A stretch of 15,483 bases of DNA from Oscillospiraceae bacterium (GTDB lineage Bacteria > Bacillota > Clostridia > Oscillospirales > CAG-272), in the NCBI GenBank assembly GCA_015065045.1, contig SVRB01000023.1, positions 1-15,483 of the forward strand, given 5' to 3'. How positions within the stretch are numbered: the stretch's first letter is position 1; every line of letters begins with the position of its first letter. Shown here piece after piece: positions 1 to 6,508 of the stretch. The notes under the pieces were generated by a model that was not told where the DNA came from, did not search any database, and saw nothing but the letters and a program-made list of their open reading frames with translations. A program made the translations under genes and the position numbers.

Positions 1-68
1 ATATATCTTAGCATACTTTTGGTCGTTTTTACCCCTACTTATACTACTTTTAGTCGCTCTTTCGCACG

Positions 69-108
69 AAAAAAGTCACTTTTGTCTACTGACAAAGGTG
101 ACTTTTTT
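69..108. terminator. Long hairpin terminator, probably bidirectional
   Basis: An 18-base-pair stem (69-86 with 91-108, one G-U pair) closes a four-base TACT loop. The outer six pairs are A-T, so the stem ends in a T run on either strand. This is a typical intrinsic terminator and isolates the genes that follow from whatever lies left of the window. Confidence 0.85.
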
Positions 109-170
109 CAATGATATCAGTTTCTTTCATAACGGGTGATATATCATCTATCCTACTAAAAAAGTACGCT

Positions 171-198
171 TTACAATCATTCTTTTTTCGTGTATAAT
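171..198 (+). promoter_or_regulatory. Probable sigma-A promoter for the tandem membrane genes
   Basis: TTACAA at 171-176 and a perfect TATAAT at 193-198 are separated by 16 bases. Transcription would start near 205, leaving a leader of about 113 bases before the ATG at 318. A TTGACA at 283-288 lies closer to the gene but has no usable -10 box at the right distance. Confidence 0.55.
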
Positions 199-317
199 AA
201 TAGCGTAAAAAGTTAAAAAATACTGAGAGTTTTTGCTTTTTTATCCGTCTAATAAGTGATAGATAAAATATTTAAACGTTTTTTGACAATAAACGAATAC
301 ATCTTAGGTGGTAATTT

Positions 318-695
318 ATGAAAAGAAGGTTTTTGAGTTTTTTGAGAAAATATTGGCTGTTGGTATTATTGAATATAATTGTCTTAATAGGGACTGTTTT
401 GTCGAAGATTTTTGGATATATATATGTTGTGAAAAGTGAAGTGCTCTCATATAATTTTCATTCTATATTTGTTTTGCTAATACTTCCCGTGTATTCATTG
501 TTGTATGGAATTGTATCTTATGCGATTTATAAGAAAATTTTGTATCCGCAAATTTTACTTTTGGCAACGTTAGTATTGGATTTCTTGTTGATAGGCGAAT
601 TTATTTTTGGATTGTTTCTTTTAACACCATGCTATATAGTTGTTTCATTTATCGGAATTGCAGTAATATTGATACCATACAAACTAATTAAATAG
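318..695 (+). CDS. Small integral membrane protein, first tandem paralog
   Basis: I do not recognise a named family. The 125-residue product begins with a basic stretch (MKRRFLSFLRKYW) followed by about four hydrophobic segments near residues 13-37, 49-70, 75-100 and 101-121, so it is probably a small polytopic membrane protein. The start is supported by AGGTGG at 306-311, six bases before the ATG. The next gene is a paralog: the two share the first 13 residues, a central motif LPxYSLxYG (residues 56-64 here) and a following KIL. No catalytic residues are visible. A shared transcript from the promoter near 171-198 is likely, since only 42 bases separate the genes. Confidence 0.75.
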   Translation: MKRRFLSFLRKYWLLVLLNIIVLIGTVLSKIFGYIYVVKSEVLSYNFHSIFVLLILPVYSLLYGIVSYAIYKKILYPQILLLATLVLDFLLIGEFIFGLFLLTPCYIVVSFIGIAVILIPYKLIK

Positions 696-737
696 TTTAT
701 CTACGATGTGTTTTGTGCGTCATTTTGAGGGTTGATT

Positions 738-776
738 ATGAAAAGAAGGTTTTTGAGTTTTTTGAGAAAATATTGG
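738..776 (+). repeat. 39-base exact repeat of 318-356
   Basis: The first 13 codons of the second paralog are base-for-base identical to the first 13 codons of the first paralog (318-356), while the sequence before the ATG and after codon 13 differs strongly. Spacing between copies is 420 bases. This is a direct repeat inside coding sequence, not an intergenic element. Confidence 0.95.
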
Positions 777-1151
777 TTTTGTATTTTGTTGAGTGTGATA
801 ATGGTTTTTGGTATTTCTTTATCAACCATTTATGCGGATTTATATATAAGCGGTGACGTGGATGATATGTTACGTTTTGATTTAAGAGATGTCTATCTTG
901 TTTTTTGTTTGCCATTATATTCGCTAATATATGGGTGTTTGTCATTTTTAAAGACAAGAAAAATATTGTTACAGCAATTAATTTTATATATAGTTTCTTT
1001 TCTTTATTGGTTTAGATTTGATATAGGTGAACTTTTGTGGCCGGGTACTTATTTATGGTCAATTTTTCCGGTAGTGTTCTCTTTGATTGGTACATTGTTT
1101 ACTGCATTAGTTTGCTACATCGTAAAATCAGCAAAAGAATATAACGGTTAA
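738..1151 (+). CDS. Small integral membrane protein, second tandem paralog
   Basis: This is a paralog of the preceding gene, 137 residues, of unknown function. ATG 738 is preferred over the in-frame TTG at 732 because GAGG (727-730) sits seven bases upstream and the identical block shared with the first gene begins exactly at this ATG. Hydrophobic segments lie near residues 14-33, 53-71, 79-93 and 108-128. The motif LPLYSLIYG is at residues 59-67. Beyond the identical first 13 codons the two genes have diverged strongly, keeping mainly this central motif and a nearby KIL. A terminator at 1168-1199 ends the pair. Confidence 0.75.
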   Translation: MKRRFLSFLRKYWFCILLSVIMVFGISLSTIYADLYISGDVDDMLRFDLRDVYLVFCLPLYSLIYGCLSFLKTRKILLQQLILYIVSFLYWFRFDIGELLWPGTYLWSIFPVVFSLIGTLFTALVCYIVKSAKEYNG

Positions 1152-1167
1152 GATATAAAAACCTATT

Positions 1168-1199
1168 CCGCCTGTATTTTGATAATGCAGGCGGTTTTT
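1168..1199 (+). terminator. Intrinsic terminator after the tandem paralogs
   Basis: A stem CCGCCTGTA (1168-1176) pairs with 1186-1194 (one G-U pair) around a nine-base loop and is followed by TTTTT at 1195-1199. It lies 17 bases after the stop of the second paralog. Confidence 0.85.
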
Positions 1200-1230
1200 G
1201 TTAAATTGATTGGCTACGTGTATTTTGTCA

Positions 1231-1259
1231 TTGAAATAATTATATATTTATGTTACAAT
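1231..1259 (+). promoter_or_regulatory. Promoter for the phosphoesterase-biotin ligase pair
   Basis: TTGAAA (1231-1236) and TACAAT (1254-1259) are 17 bases apart, and TGT directly before the -10 box makes it an extended -10. Transcription would start near 1266, about 28 bases before the ATG at 1294. Confidence 0.7.
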
Positions 1260-1293
1260 ATATCAAACTAAACTATTACGCAAGGTGATCGGT

Positions 1294-2151
1294 ATGCCTT
1301 TAAAAATGAAAAAAAGAATTATTGCGCTTATTGTTGGTGCAGTTGTATTTTTAGTATTATTTATTTGGATTATATGGGCTAATAAAGCTCTTGAATTAAA
1401 TACATACACGGTTGAAAGTAAGGATCTTCCGAAAAGCTTTAACGGATTTCGCATAGCTCACGTGTCCGACTTACATAACAACAAAATGGGCAAAAATAAC
1501 AAAAAGTTGCTTGATATGCTCCGCAGTTCAAAACCGGACATTATTGCGATCACAGGCGATTTGATTGATTCACGTAATACAAACGTGAATATTGCTTTGC
1601 AGTTCGTTGAAGAAGCGGTAAAAATAGCGCCTTGCTATTATGTAAACGGTAATCACGAGGCGAGGGTTTCTGAGTATGCTGAACTGAAAAAAGGACTTAA
1701 TGAGCTGGGTGTAGTTGTTTTAGAAAATGAAAAAATTGAATTTGAGCGGTCGGGTGAAAAAATAAATATAATAGGCGTTATCGATCCAAGCTTCAAAACG
1801 GATTATTTGTTTGGTGATTCGACTTCGGTGATGCAGAGAAATCTTCAAATACTGATAGATGTTGATAGATACACGATACTTTTATCGCATAGACCTGAGT
1901 TAATGAAAATATATGCAAATAACAGTGTTAATTTGGTTTTAAGCGGTCATGCACACGGAGGACAATTCAGATTTCCGTTGGTGGGGGGATTATTTGCTCC
2001 CAGTCAGGGTTTATTTCCTGAATATGACTCGGGATTGTATATTGAAGGAAAGACAAATATGATTGTAAGCAGAGGAATCGGGAGCAGTATTATTCCGCTT
2101 CGCTTCAATAATCGTCCTGAGGTTATTTTGATTACTTTGCTTGATAAATAG
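1294..2151 (+). CDS. Membrane-anchored metallophosphoesterase
   Basis: This is a calcineurin-like phosphoesterase of 285 residues with one N-terminal membrane anchor (residues 9-28) and the catalytic domain behind it, probably outside the membrane. The two-metal motifs appear in order: SDLH (D59, H61), GDLID (D89), GNHE (N120, H121), SHRPE, and GHAHGGQ (H219, H221). The layout matches the YkuE-type subgroup of membrane phosphoesterases; the substrate (lipid pyrophosphate, nucleotide or other) cannot be told from sequence. ATG 1294 is chosen over GTG 1285 because AAGGTG at 1282-1287 overlaps the GTG and lies six bases before the ATG. The biotin ligase gene follows after 18 bases, so the two are probably co-transcribed, though no functional link is evident. 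Confidence 0.88.
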   Translation: MPLKMKKRIIALIVGAVVFLVLFIWIIWANKALELNTYTVESKDLPKSFNGFRIAHVSDLHNNKMGKNNKKLLDMLRSSKPDIIAITGDLIDSRNTNVNIALQFVEEAVKIAPCYYVNGNHEARVSEYAELKKGLNELGVVVLENEKIEFERSGEKINIIGVIDPSFKTDYLFGDSTSVMQRNLQILIDVDRYTILLSHRPELMKIYANNSVNLVLSGHAHGGQFRFPLVGGLFAPSQGLFPEYDSGLYIEGKTNMIVSRGIGSSIIPLRFNNRPEVILITLLDK

Positions 2152-2169
2152 TAAAAATAGGTGAAAATT

Positions 2170-2895
2170 ATGACCGAAAAAATTATAAATAACATAAAAA
2201 TATTTCACCATGATTGCGTTGATTCAACCAACAAAATCGCTTTGAATATGGAAGAATATAAGCACCTTGATACTGTTGTATCAGACTGTCAAACAGCAGG
2301 GCGAGGCAGGATCGGACGTGAGTTTTTCTCGTATAACGGCGGACTTTATATGTCGGTTATCCTTGATCCATCAAAAATAAATATTCCGCTACATCTTTGT
2401 ACACCGTCAGCGGCTTTAGCTGTAAAAAAAGCATTAGCATCAAGAGGAATAGAAAACATTTTTGTAAAATGGGTAAACGACCTTTATATAAACGGCAAAA
2501 AAATATGCGGAATATTAAGCGAAAGCCGAACTGTTGATTCAAAAATAGAACGAATCGTAATAGGTGTTGGCATAAATTTAAAGACGCGTAGGGATGGTTT
2601 TCCGAACGATATTGCAAATAAAGCAGGATATGCTGATTATAACGGTGATAAGCTGACTCTTGCGTCTGATATAACAAAAAATATATGCGAATATTTAAGC
2701 AAAACACAAGACGAAATTATTTCTGAATATACAGACAATATGGCGTGGATAGGTGAAAAAGTTACAGTAACGGATTATGCCGATTCAAACAAGCAGATTG
2801 AGGGTGTAATTTTGGGGGTAAATTCCGACTGTTATTTAAAAATAAGAACTGAAGACGGATGCGAAAGATTGCTTTTTTCCGGCGAAATATTATAA
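2170..2895 (+). CDS. birA: Biotin--protein ligase, lacking the regulatory domain
   Basis: This enzyme activates biotin with ATP and attaches it to a lysine of biotin carrier domains. The 241-residue protein shows DSTN (18-21), the biotin/ATP loop GRGRIGR (44-50), KWVNDL (100-105; usually KWPNDL), the lysine before ICGIL (K111, matching the catalytic lysine region of E. coli BirA), IGVGINL, and a small C-terminal domain. It starts directly with the catalytic domain and has no N-terminal helix-turn-helix, so it is a monofunctional ligase and not a biotin repressor. ATG 2170 is preferred over GTG 2161 because AGGTGA (2159-2164) provides the ribosome binding site. It converges on a biotin-dependent carboxyltransferase cluster, whose carrier protein (4379-4747) is the obvious local substrate. 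Confidence 0.93.
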   Translation: MTEKIINNIKIFHHDCVDSTNKIALNMEEYKHLDTVVSDCQTAGRGRIGREFFSYNGGLYMSVILDPSKINIPLHLCTPSAALAVKKALASRGIENIFVKWVNDLYINGKKICGILSESRTVDSKIERIVIGVGINLKTRRDGFPNDIANKAGYADYNGDKLTLASDITKNICEYLSKTQDEIISEYTDNMAWIGEKVTVTDYADSNKQIEGVILGVNSDCYLKIRTEDGCERLLFSGEIL

Positions 2896-2901
2896 AACAA
2901 A

Positions 2902-2939
2902 AACCGCATACTCGATAATGAGTACGCGGTTAATTTTTT
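2902..2939. terminator. Shared terminator between convergent birA and oadA
   Basis: AACCGCATACTC (2902-2913) pairs with 2920-2931, with one A-C mismatch, around a six-base loop. T-rich tracts follow on both strands (2934-2939 on plus; bases 2896-2903 read as TTTTTGTT on minus). It sits in the 49-base gap between the two genes and probably ends both transcripts. Confidence 0.8.
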
Positions 2940-2944
2940 CGTAT

Positions 2945-4354
2945 TTAGGATAGATCTTCGATGAAAAGCTCACGAACCTTTTGTGTTGAAACCTCGTCAA
3001 GCTTTGAACCGTAATTACGTTCGGTCAAGAATTTTTCTGCAACCTGAGGGAAGAGGGCGTAGGACAAAACGTCTTCGTCGTTGTTCGCAAGACCTTTTGT
3101 TGCCTGACGGTATTTTTCAAATTCAGGCTCGATAAGATCGGCGGGGCGACAGGTAATAATATCTGCATTTTCGCCCAAAACCTTTGTTCTGACTTCTTCG
3201 TTTATTTCACCGGGTAACTGTCCGTATTCACCTCTGAGAACACCCTTGGATTCTTTTGTCGCCATCTTGTATCTCTCGCCCGAAAGAACGTTCAATACAG
3301 CCTGGCTGCCTACGATCTGGCTTGTAGGTGTTACAAGGGGAGGATAACCGAAATCTTTGCGGACTCTCGGTATTTCTTCCAAAACATCATAGTATTTATC
3401 TTCTGCCTTTGCTTGTTTAAGCTGAGAAATAAGGTTGGAGAGCATACCTCCGGGAACTTGATAGATAAGGGTATTGGGGTCAACGTTAAGAACCTTTGGA
3501 TCAAGGAATCCCTCTTCTTTCAGTTTTGCCGCAATATTACGGAAGTGTGTTGCGGGTCCTGTAAGGTTTTTAAGGTCGATTCCCGTATCATACTCAGTAC
3601 CTCTGAGTGTTGCTATCATAGCTTCTGTAGAGGGCTGAGCTGTACCGTTAGCCATAGGCGAAAGAGCAGTATCAATAATATCAACACCCGCCTGAATAGC
3701 CATAAGGTAGGTCATTTCACCCGTACCGGTCGTGTTATGTGTATGAATATGAAGCGGGACTTTAACTTTCTTCTTAAGAGCCTTAACCAATGAATAAGCA
3801 TCATAGGGAAGAAGAAGGTTAGCCATATCTTTGATACATATGGTGTCAGCGCCCATATTTTCGAGCTTAACTGCAAGATCTACAAAATATTCTTCGCTGT
3901 GAACGGGGCTTACTGTATAGCTGATTGCCGCTTCAACAATACCGCCGTGTTTTTTTGTGGAGTTTATTGCGGCTTCCATATTTCTTGTGTCGTTCAAAGC
4001 ATCAAAAATTCTGATAACGTCAATTCCGTTTTTGATTGATTTTTTGATAAACATATCAACAACGTCATCTGCATAATGCTTGTATCCAAGAAGGTTCTGT
4101 CCGCGAAGGAGCATCTGAAGCTTTGTGTCGGGAAGATTTTTCTTTAATATTCTAAGTCTTTCCCATGGGTCTTCCTTAAGAAATCTCATGCAAGAATCAA
4201 AGGTAGCTCCACCCCAACATTCGAGTGACCAATAACCTGCATCGTTAAGGGCTTTGCAGGCGGGGAGCATATCTTCTATTCTCATTCTTGTTGCAGCTTG
4301 CGACTGATGAGCGTCGCGGAGAATAGTATCGGTAATATAAACTTTTTTTGACAT
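2945..4354 (-). CDS. oadA: Biotin-dependent carboxyltransferase subunit (oxaloacetate decarboxylase alpha / pyruvate carboxylase B type)
   Basis: This subunit moves carboxylate between oxaloacetate (or a similar acid) and biotin on a carrier protein. The TIM-barrel carboxyltransferase domain shows TDTILRD (8-14, metal-ligand D9), the CWGGATFD segment (47-53), IRIFDALND (114-122), IKDMAN with K175 as the lysine expected to be carbamylated, and the metal-binding HIHTHN (202-207). The C-terminal conserved PYC/OADA region (PGGMLSNL) follows. At 469 residues it ends before the biotinyl domain that many OadA proteins carry; that domain is a separate upstream gene. AAAGGAG (4361-4367) lies six bases before the ATG. 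It is the last gene of the minus-strand set. Oxaloacetate decarboxylase is the best guess because of the OadG-like gene, but transcarboxylase or two-subunit pyruvate carboxylase use cannot be excluded. Confidence 0.88.
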   Translation of the reverse strand: MSKKVYITDTILRDAHQSQAATRMRIEDMLPACKALNDAGYWSLECWGGATFDSCMRFLKEDPWERLRILKKNLPDTKLQMLLRGQNLLGYKHYADDVVDMFIKKSIKNGIDVIRIFDALNDTRNMEAAINSTKKHGGIVEAAISYTVSPVHSEEYFVDLAVKLENMGADTICIKDMANLLLPYDAYSLVKALKKKVKVPLHIHTHNTTGTGEMTYLMAIQAGVDIIDTALSPMANGTAQPSTEAMIATLRGTEYDTGIDLKNLTGPATHFRNIAAKLKEEGFLDPKVLNVDPNTLIYQVPGGMLSNLISQLKQAKAEDKYYDVLEEIPRVRKDFGYPPLVTPTSQIVGSQAVLNVLSGERYKMATKESKGVLRGEYGQLPGEINEEVRTKVLGENADIITCRPADLIEPEFEKYRQATKGLANNDEDVLSYALFPQVAEKFLTERNYGSKLDEVSTQKVRELFIEDLS

Positions 4355-4378
4355 ATTGGGCTCCTTTGGAAGATGCTG

Positions 4379-4747
4379 TTAAGCTAATGTGCAGAGTAAT
4401 GTTCCTGTTTCAACGGTAGCCCCGGTCTGTATATTTACAGATGCAACGGTTCCGTCGATGGGTGATGTAATTTCATTTTCAAGCTTCATAGCTTCAAGGA
4501 TCATAAGCACGTCGCCTTTTTTTACAGCCTGTCCGTTTGCAACGTTTACCTTCAAAATAGTACCGGGCATAGGAGCTGAAATGGTTGTGCTGCCTGTCTG
4601 CGCAGGAGCTGCAGGTGCAGGTGTAGGTGCAGCAGGAGCAGGGGCGGGAGCTGCAGAAACGGGAGTTGTACCAATATCTTTTTTATCTATTATTTCAAGT
4701 GTGATTTCGTATAAATTTCCGTTAACGTTAACTTTGTAAGCCTTCAT
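4379..4747 (-). CDS. Biotin carboxyl carrier protein (separate biotinyl subunit)
   Basis: This is a 122-residue biotin carrier. An N-terminal strand region (1-25) is followed by a proline-alanine linker (about 29-50) and a biotinyl/lipoyl domain (about 53-122). The biotinylation motif EAMKLEN places the modified lysine at K88, and APMPG (58-62) is the usual start of the domain. It would be biotinylated by the BirA encoded at 2170-2895 and would shuttle carboxyl groups for the carboxyltransferase encoded 24 bases downstream. AGGA lies eight bases before the ATG. The N-terminal segment resembles that of small decarboxylase carrier subunits (OadC/GcdC/MmdC type) more than fatty-acid AccB, which also fits the context. 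Confidence 0.93.
   Translation of the reverse strand: MKAYKVNVNGNLYEITLEIIDKKDIGTTPVSAAPAPAPAAPTPAPAAPAQTGSTTISAPMPGTILKVNVANGQAVKKGDVLMILEAMKLENEITSPIDGTVASVNIQTGATVETGTLLCTLA
4598..4663 (-). repeat. Proline-alanine linker, low-complexity DNA
   Basis: This segment encodes residues 29-50 of the biotin carrier, almost entirely Ala and Pro with a few Thr and Val. It forms a flexible tether that lets the biotinyl domain swing. The skewed composition also makes a long artefactual reading frame on the other strand. Confidence 0.85.
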
Positions 4748-4788
4748 TTTGTGTTTCCTCTCGATAAAGTTTGTTTAATGTTTATGAC

Positions 4789-5118
4789 TTAAAGCTTTTT
4801 GAACGAAAGAACACGGATTGCTGAAATATCAGTTCCGTTTTCTTCAGCAACAGCAGCGCATATAGCGGCTATAAGCTCTTGTTTGTTTTCGATTACTTCA
4901 TTCTGTTGTTGGGGGATGTTTTCGATTCTTTCTAAGGTTATATTCTCGTTAGAGACAGTGTTATATGCTTTGTTTTTGGATGAAGAATACTTAACCAAAA
5001 ATACGATTGCGAATATAACGAGTAACCCAAGAAGAACAACAGAAGCGACTTGCAAGTACAGAAAATATGTTGCAAGTTTTGCGTTTGACAGAGACTGAAT
5101 CATAAAACGTTCCATCAT
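4789..5118 (-). CDS. oadG: OadG-like small membrane subunit
   Basis: This is a 109-residue protein with one hydrophobic segment at about residues 22-43, then a polar linker and a C-terminal stretch (QELIAAICAAVAEENGTDIS...) typical of OadG-family gamma subunits in Clostridia. In sodium-pumping decarboxylases the gamma subunit anchors and assembles the alpha subunit on the membrane beta subunit. It is the first gene of the minus-strand set, 41 bases upstream of the biotin carrier gene. AAGGAG (5124-5129) precedes two adjacent ATGs (5118 and 5115), and either could be the start. The family is assigned from shape, context and the C-terminal pattern, since OadG proteins are poorly conserved. The beta subunit (OadB) is not in the window. 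Confidence 0.78.
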   Translation of the reverse strand: MMERFMIQSLSNAKLATYFLYLQVASVVLLGLLVIFAIVFLVKYSSSKNKAYNTVSNENITLERIENIPQQQNEVIENKQELIAAICAAVAEENGTDISAIRVLSFKKL

Positions 5119-5174
5119 TTTTTCTCCTTGAAATAGTAATAAATTTATGTCTGTTTGTGTGATTTGTTTGCTAA

Positions 5175-5202
5175 TATCACATCAAAATTTATTTTATCAC
5201 AT
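5175..5202 (-). promoter_or_regulatory. Candidate oadG promoter with tandem ATCACA motifs
   Basis: On the minus strand, TGATAAAAT (5199-5191) forms an extended -10 box, without a convincing -35. TATCACAT occurs twice, at 5175-5182 and 5195-5202, exactly 20 bases apart, and an inverted copy (TGTGAT, 5158-5163) follows. One copy overlaps the -10 box and another the expected transcription start, as repressor sites often do. No regulator can be named from this. Confidence 0.35.
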
Positions 5203-5229
5203 ATATGGAAAAAATGTTATATAATAGGG

Positions 5230-5265
5230 TATTGTTAACAAATAATTCACAATATATATTGTTAA
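5230..5265. promoter_or_regulatory. Candidate operator cluster in the divergent oadG-pheA region
   Basis: TTGTTAACAA (5232-5241) and ACAATATATATTGT (5249-5262) are perfect palindromes, and TATTGTTAA repeats at 5230-5238 and 5257-5265. On the minus strand TTGTGAA (5252-5246) and TTGTTAA (5241-5235) are separated by four bases. These resemble half-sites of the redox regulator Rex (TTGTGAA-N4-TTCACAA) but stand in direct rather than inverted orientation. In such AT-rich DNA, chance is a serious alternative. Confidence 0.3.
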
Positions 5266-5311
5266 AAAAATATATATTTTTTTGATAATAAAACTCTGAT
5301 AAAGCTGTGTA

Positions 5312-5340
5312 TTGACATTTAATGAAAAAAGTATTATTAT
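5312..5340 (+). promoter_or_regulatory. Promoter of the aromatic amino acid operon
   Basis: A consensus TTGACA (5312-5317) and TATTAT (5335-5340) are 17 bases apart. Transcription would start near 5347, leaving a leader of under 30 bases, too short for a T-box, attenuator or riboswitch. AAGAGGG (5361-5367) then precedes the pheA ATG by six bases. Regulation is therefore more likely at initiation or by feedback on the enzymes. Confidence 0.75.
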
Positions 5341-5373
5341 AATATATTATTATAAATTTTAAGAGGGTCAATT

Positions 5374-6462
5374 ATGAACAGTCTTGAAAAGGCAAGAAAA
5401 ATAATCAACACTGCAGACAAAGAAATGGCGAAATATTTCGAAATGCGTATGGATGCGGTAAAACTTGTGACCGAATACAAGAGAGAAAACGGTATTCCGA
5501 TCGATGATTTTGCCAGAGAAGCAGAAATGATCGAAAGAAACTCAAGCCTTATAGAGAATGAGGAGTATAGGGAATATTACGTAAATTTCCTAAAGAGTAA
5601 TATATTATTGTCCAAAAAAATGCAACATAAGCTTCTCAATGGTATGACAGTTGCTTATAGCGGAGTTGAGGGTGCGTTTGCTAATATTTGCGCACAAAAG
5701 ATCTTTCCGGATGCTAAATGTGTTGCTTATGCAGATTTCAAAGCGGCTTATAGAGCTGTTGAAAAGGGCGAATGCGATTGTGTGCTGTTACCGATAGAAA
5801 ACAGCCATAACGGTGACGTTGGAAACGTGCTCGATCTTGCATTTTTTGGTTCTTTGTACATAAACGGTGTTTATGAAGCAGATATTGTTCAGAATCTTCT
5901 TGCAGTAAAAGGTGCTGTTATAGATGATGTTAAAAAGGTTATAAGTCACCCGCAGGCTTTGGGCCAGAGCGCAAACTTTATTGAAAAGCATAATTTTGAA
6001 ACCGAAAACGTTGTTAACACAGCAGTTGCGGCAAAAATGGTAGCAGAAATGGGAAGAAAAGATATTGCCGCTATCGGTAGTGCAGAGGCAGCTGAGAAAT
6101 ACGGACTTAACGTTTTGGCATCTCACATAAACGAGAGTAATACAAATACGACAAGGTTTGCTGTTTTCTCAAGATCAAAGCGTAACCCCTCAGCTTCAGA
6201 TGATAGATTTATTATGTTGTTTACTGTAAAGAACGTTGCCGGTTCGCTTGGACGAGCTATTTCGGTAATTGGCGAACACGGCTTTAACCTTCATGCGTTG
6301 AAGAGCAGACCTACAAAAGAGCTTGTTTGGGATTATTTCTTCTACGTTGAGGGTGAAGGAAACGTAAACAGCGATCAGGGTAGAGCTATGCTTGAGGATC
6401 TGAAAGAGTGCTGTTCAAACTTGAAGATCGTTGGAAATTTTGAAAAAGAAATTAGAATTTAA
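5374..6462 (+). CDS. pheA: Chorismate mutase / prephenate dehydratase (P-protein)
   Basis: This bifunctional enzyme turns chorismate into prephenate and prephenate into phenylpyruvate. The AroQ-type chorismate mutase domain (about 1-88) keeps residues matching the E. coli active site: R8, R25, K36, D45, R48, E49 and Q84. The prephenate dehydratase domain (about 91-268) has ENSHNGDV (142-149) and the catalytic TRF motif (260-262). A C-terminal ACT domain (about 278-358) should bind phenylalanine for feedback control. Its usual ESRP motif reads KSRP (310-313), and the dehydratase ENSxxGSV motif has D in place of S. Length (362) is normal for P-proteins. It is the first gene of the operon, and aroB follows after 46 bases. 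Its prephenate is also the substrate of TyrA in the same operon. Confidence 0.95.
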   Translation: MNSLEKARKIINTADKEMAKYFEMRMDAVKLVTEYKRENGIPIDDFAREAEMIERNSSLIENEEYREYYVNFLKSNILLSKKMQHKLLNGMTVAYSGVEGAFANICAQKIFPDAKCVAYADFKAAYRAVEKGECDCVLLPIENSHNGDVGNVLDLAFFGSLYINGVYEADIVQNLLAVKGAVIDDVKKVISHPQALGQSANFIEKHNFETENVVNTAVAAKMVAEMGRKDIAAIGSAEAAEKYGLNVLASHINESNTNTTRFAVFSRSKRNPSASDDRFIMLFTVKNVAGSLGRAISVIGEHGFNLHALKSRPTKELVWDYFFYVEGEGNVNSDQGRAMLEDLKECCSNLKIVGNFEKEIRI

Positions 6463-6508
6463 ATTTTGCATACAAGATTGTAAAAACTGAAAGTGGAGAA
6501 ATTGTTTT

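Larger units (their letters stand above)
1..317. other. Non-coding left edge
   Basis: No gene with a ribosome binding site is visible here. The stretch holds a long hairpin terminator (69-108), a probable promoter (171-198) and about 110 bases of AT-rich leader before the first gene. A 12-base imperfect direct repeat (TACTTTTGGTCG at 14-25, TACTTTTAGTCG at 45-56) and two small palindromes (TGATATCA at 111-118, TGATATATCA at 137-146) are also present, with no known role. Two plus-strand frames are open from base 1 into the terminator, so the last codons of an upstream gene could lie here, but nothing identifies one. Confidence 0.6.

Noticed and set aside
2..136. Plus-strand frames open from the left edge, one with a hydrophobic stretch that could be the tail of an upstream membrane protein
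   Set aside because: Two different frames are open and both run through the long terminator hairpin; T-rich DNA gives hydrophobic translations by chance and no motif supports a gene.
110..196. 28-codon reading frame starting at ATG 110
   Set aside because: No ribosome binding site, it begins at the foot of the terminator hairpin and ends inside the promoter -10 box.
283..288. TTGACA as a -35 box for the gene at 318
   Set aside because: No acceptable -10 hexamer lies 16-18 bases downstream; that space holds the ribosome binding site.
4389..4739. 116-codon plus-strand frame opposite the biotin carrier gene
   Set aside because: It is the antisense shadow of the Pro-Ala linker and biotinyl domain, rich in Gly and Ala, without a ribosome binding site.
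5340..5373. T-box, attenuator or riboswitch ahead of the aromatic operon
   Set aside because: The leader after the predicted transcription start is under 30 bases, too short for any such element.
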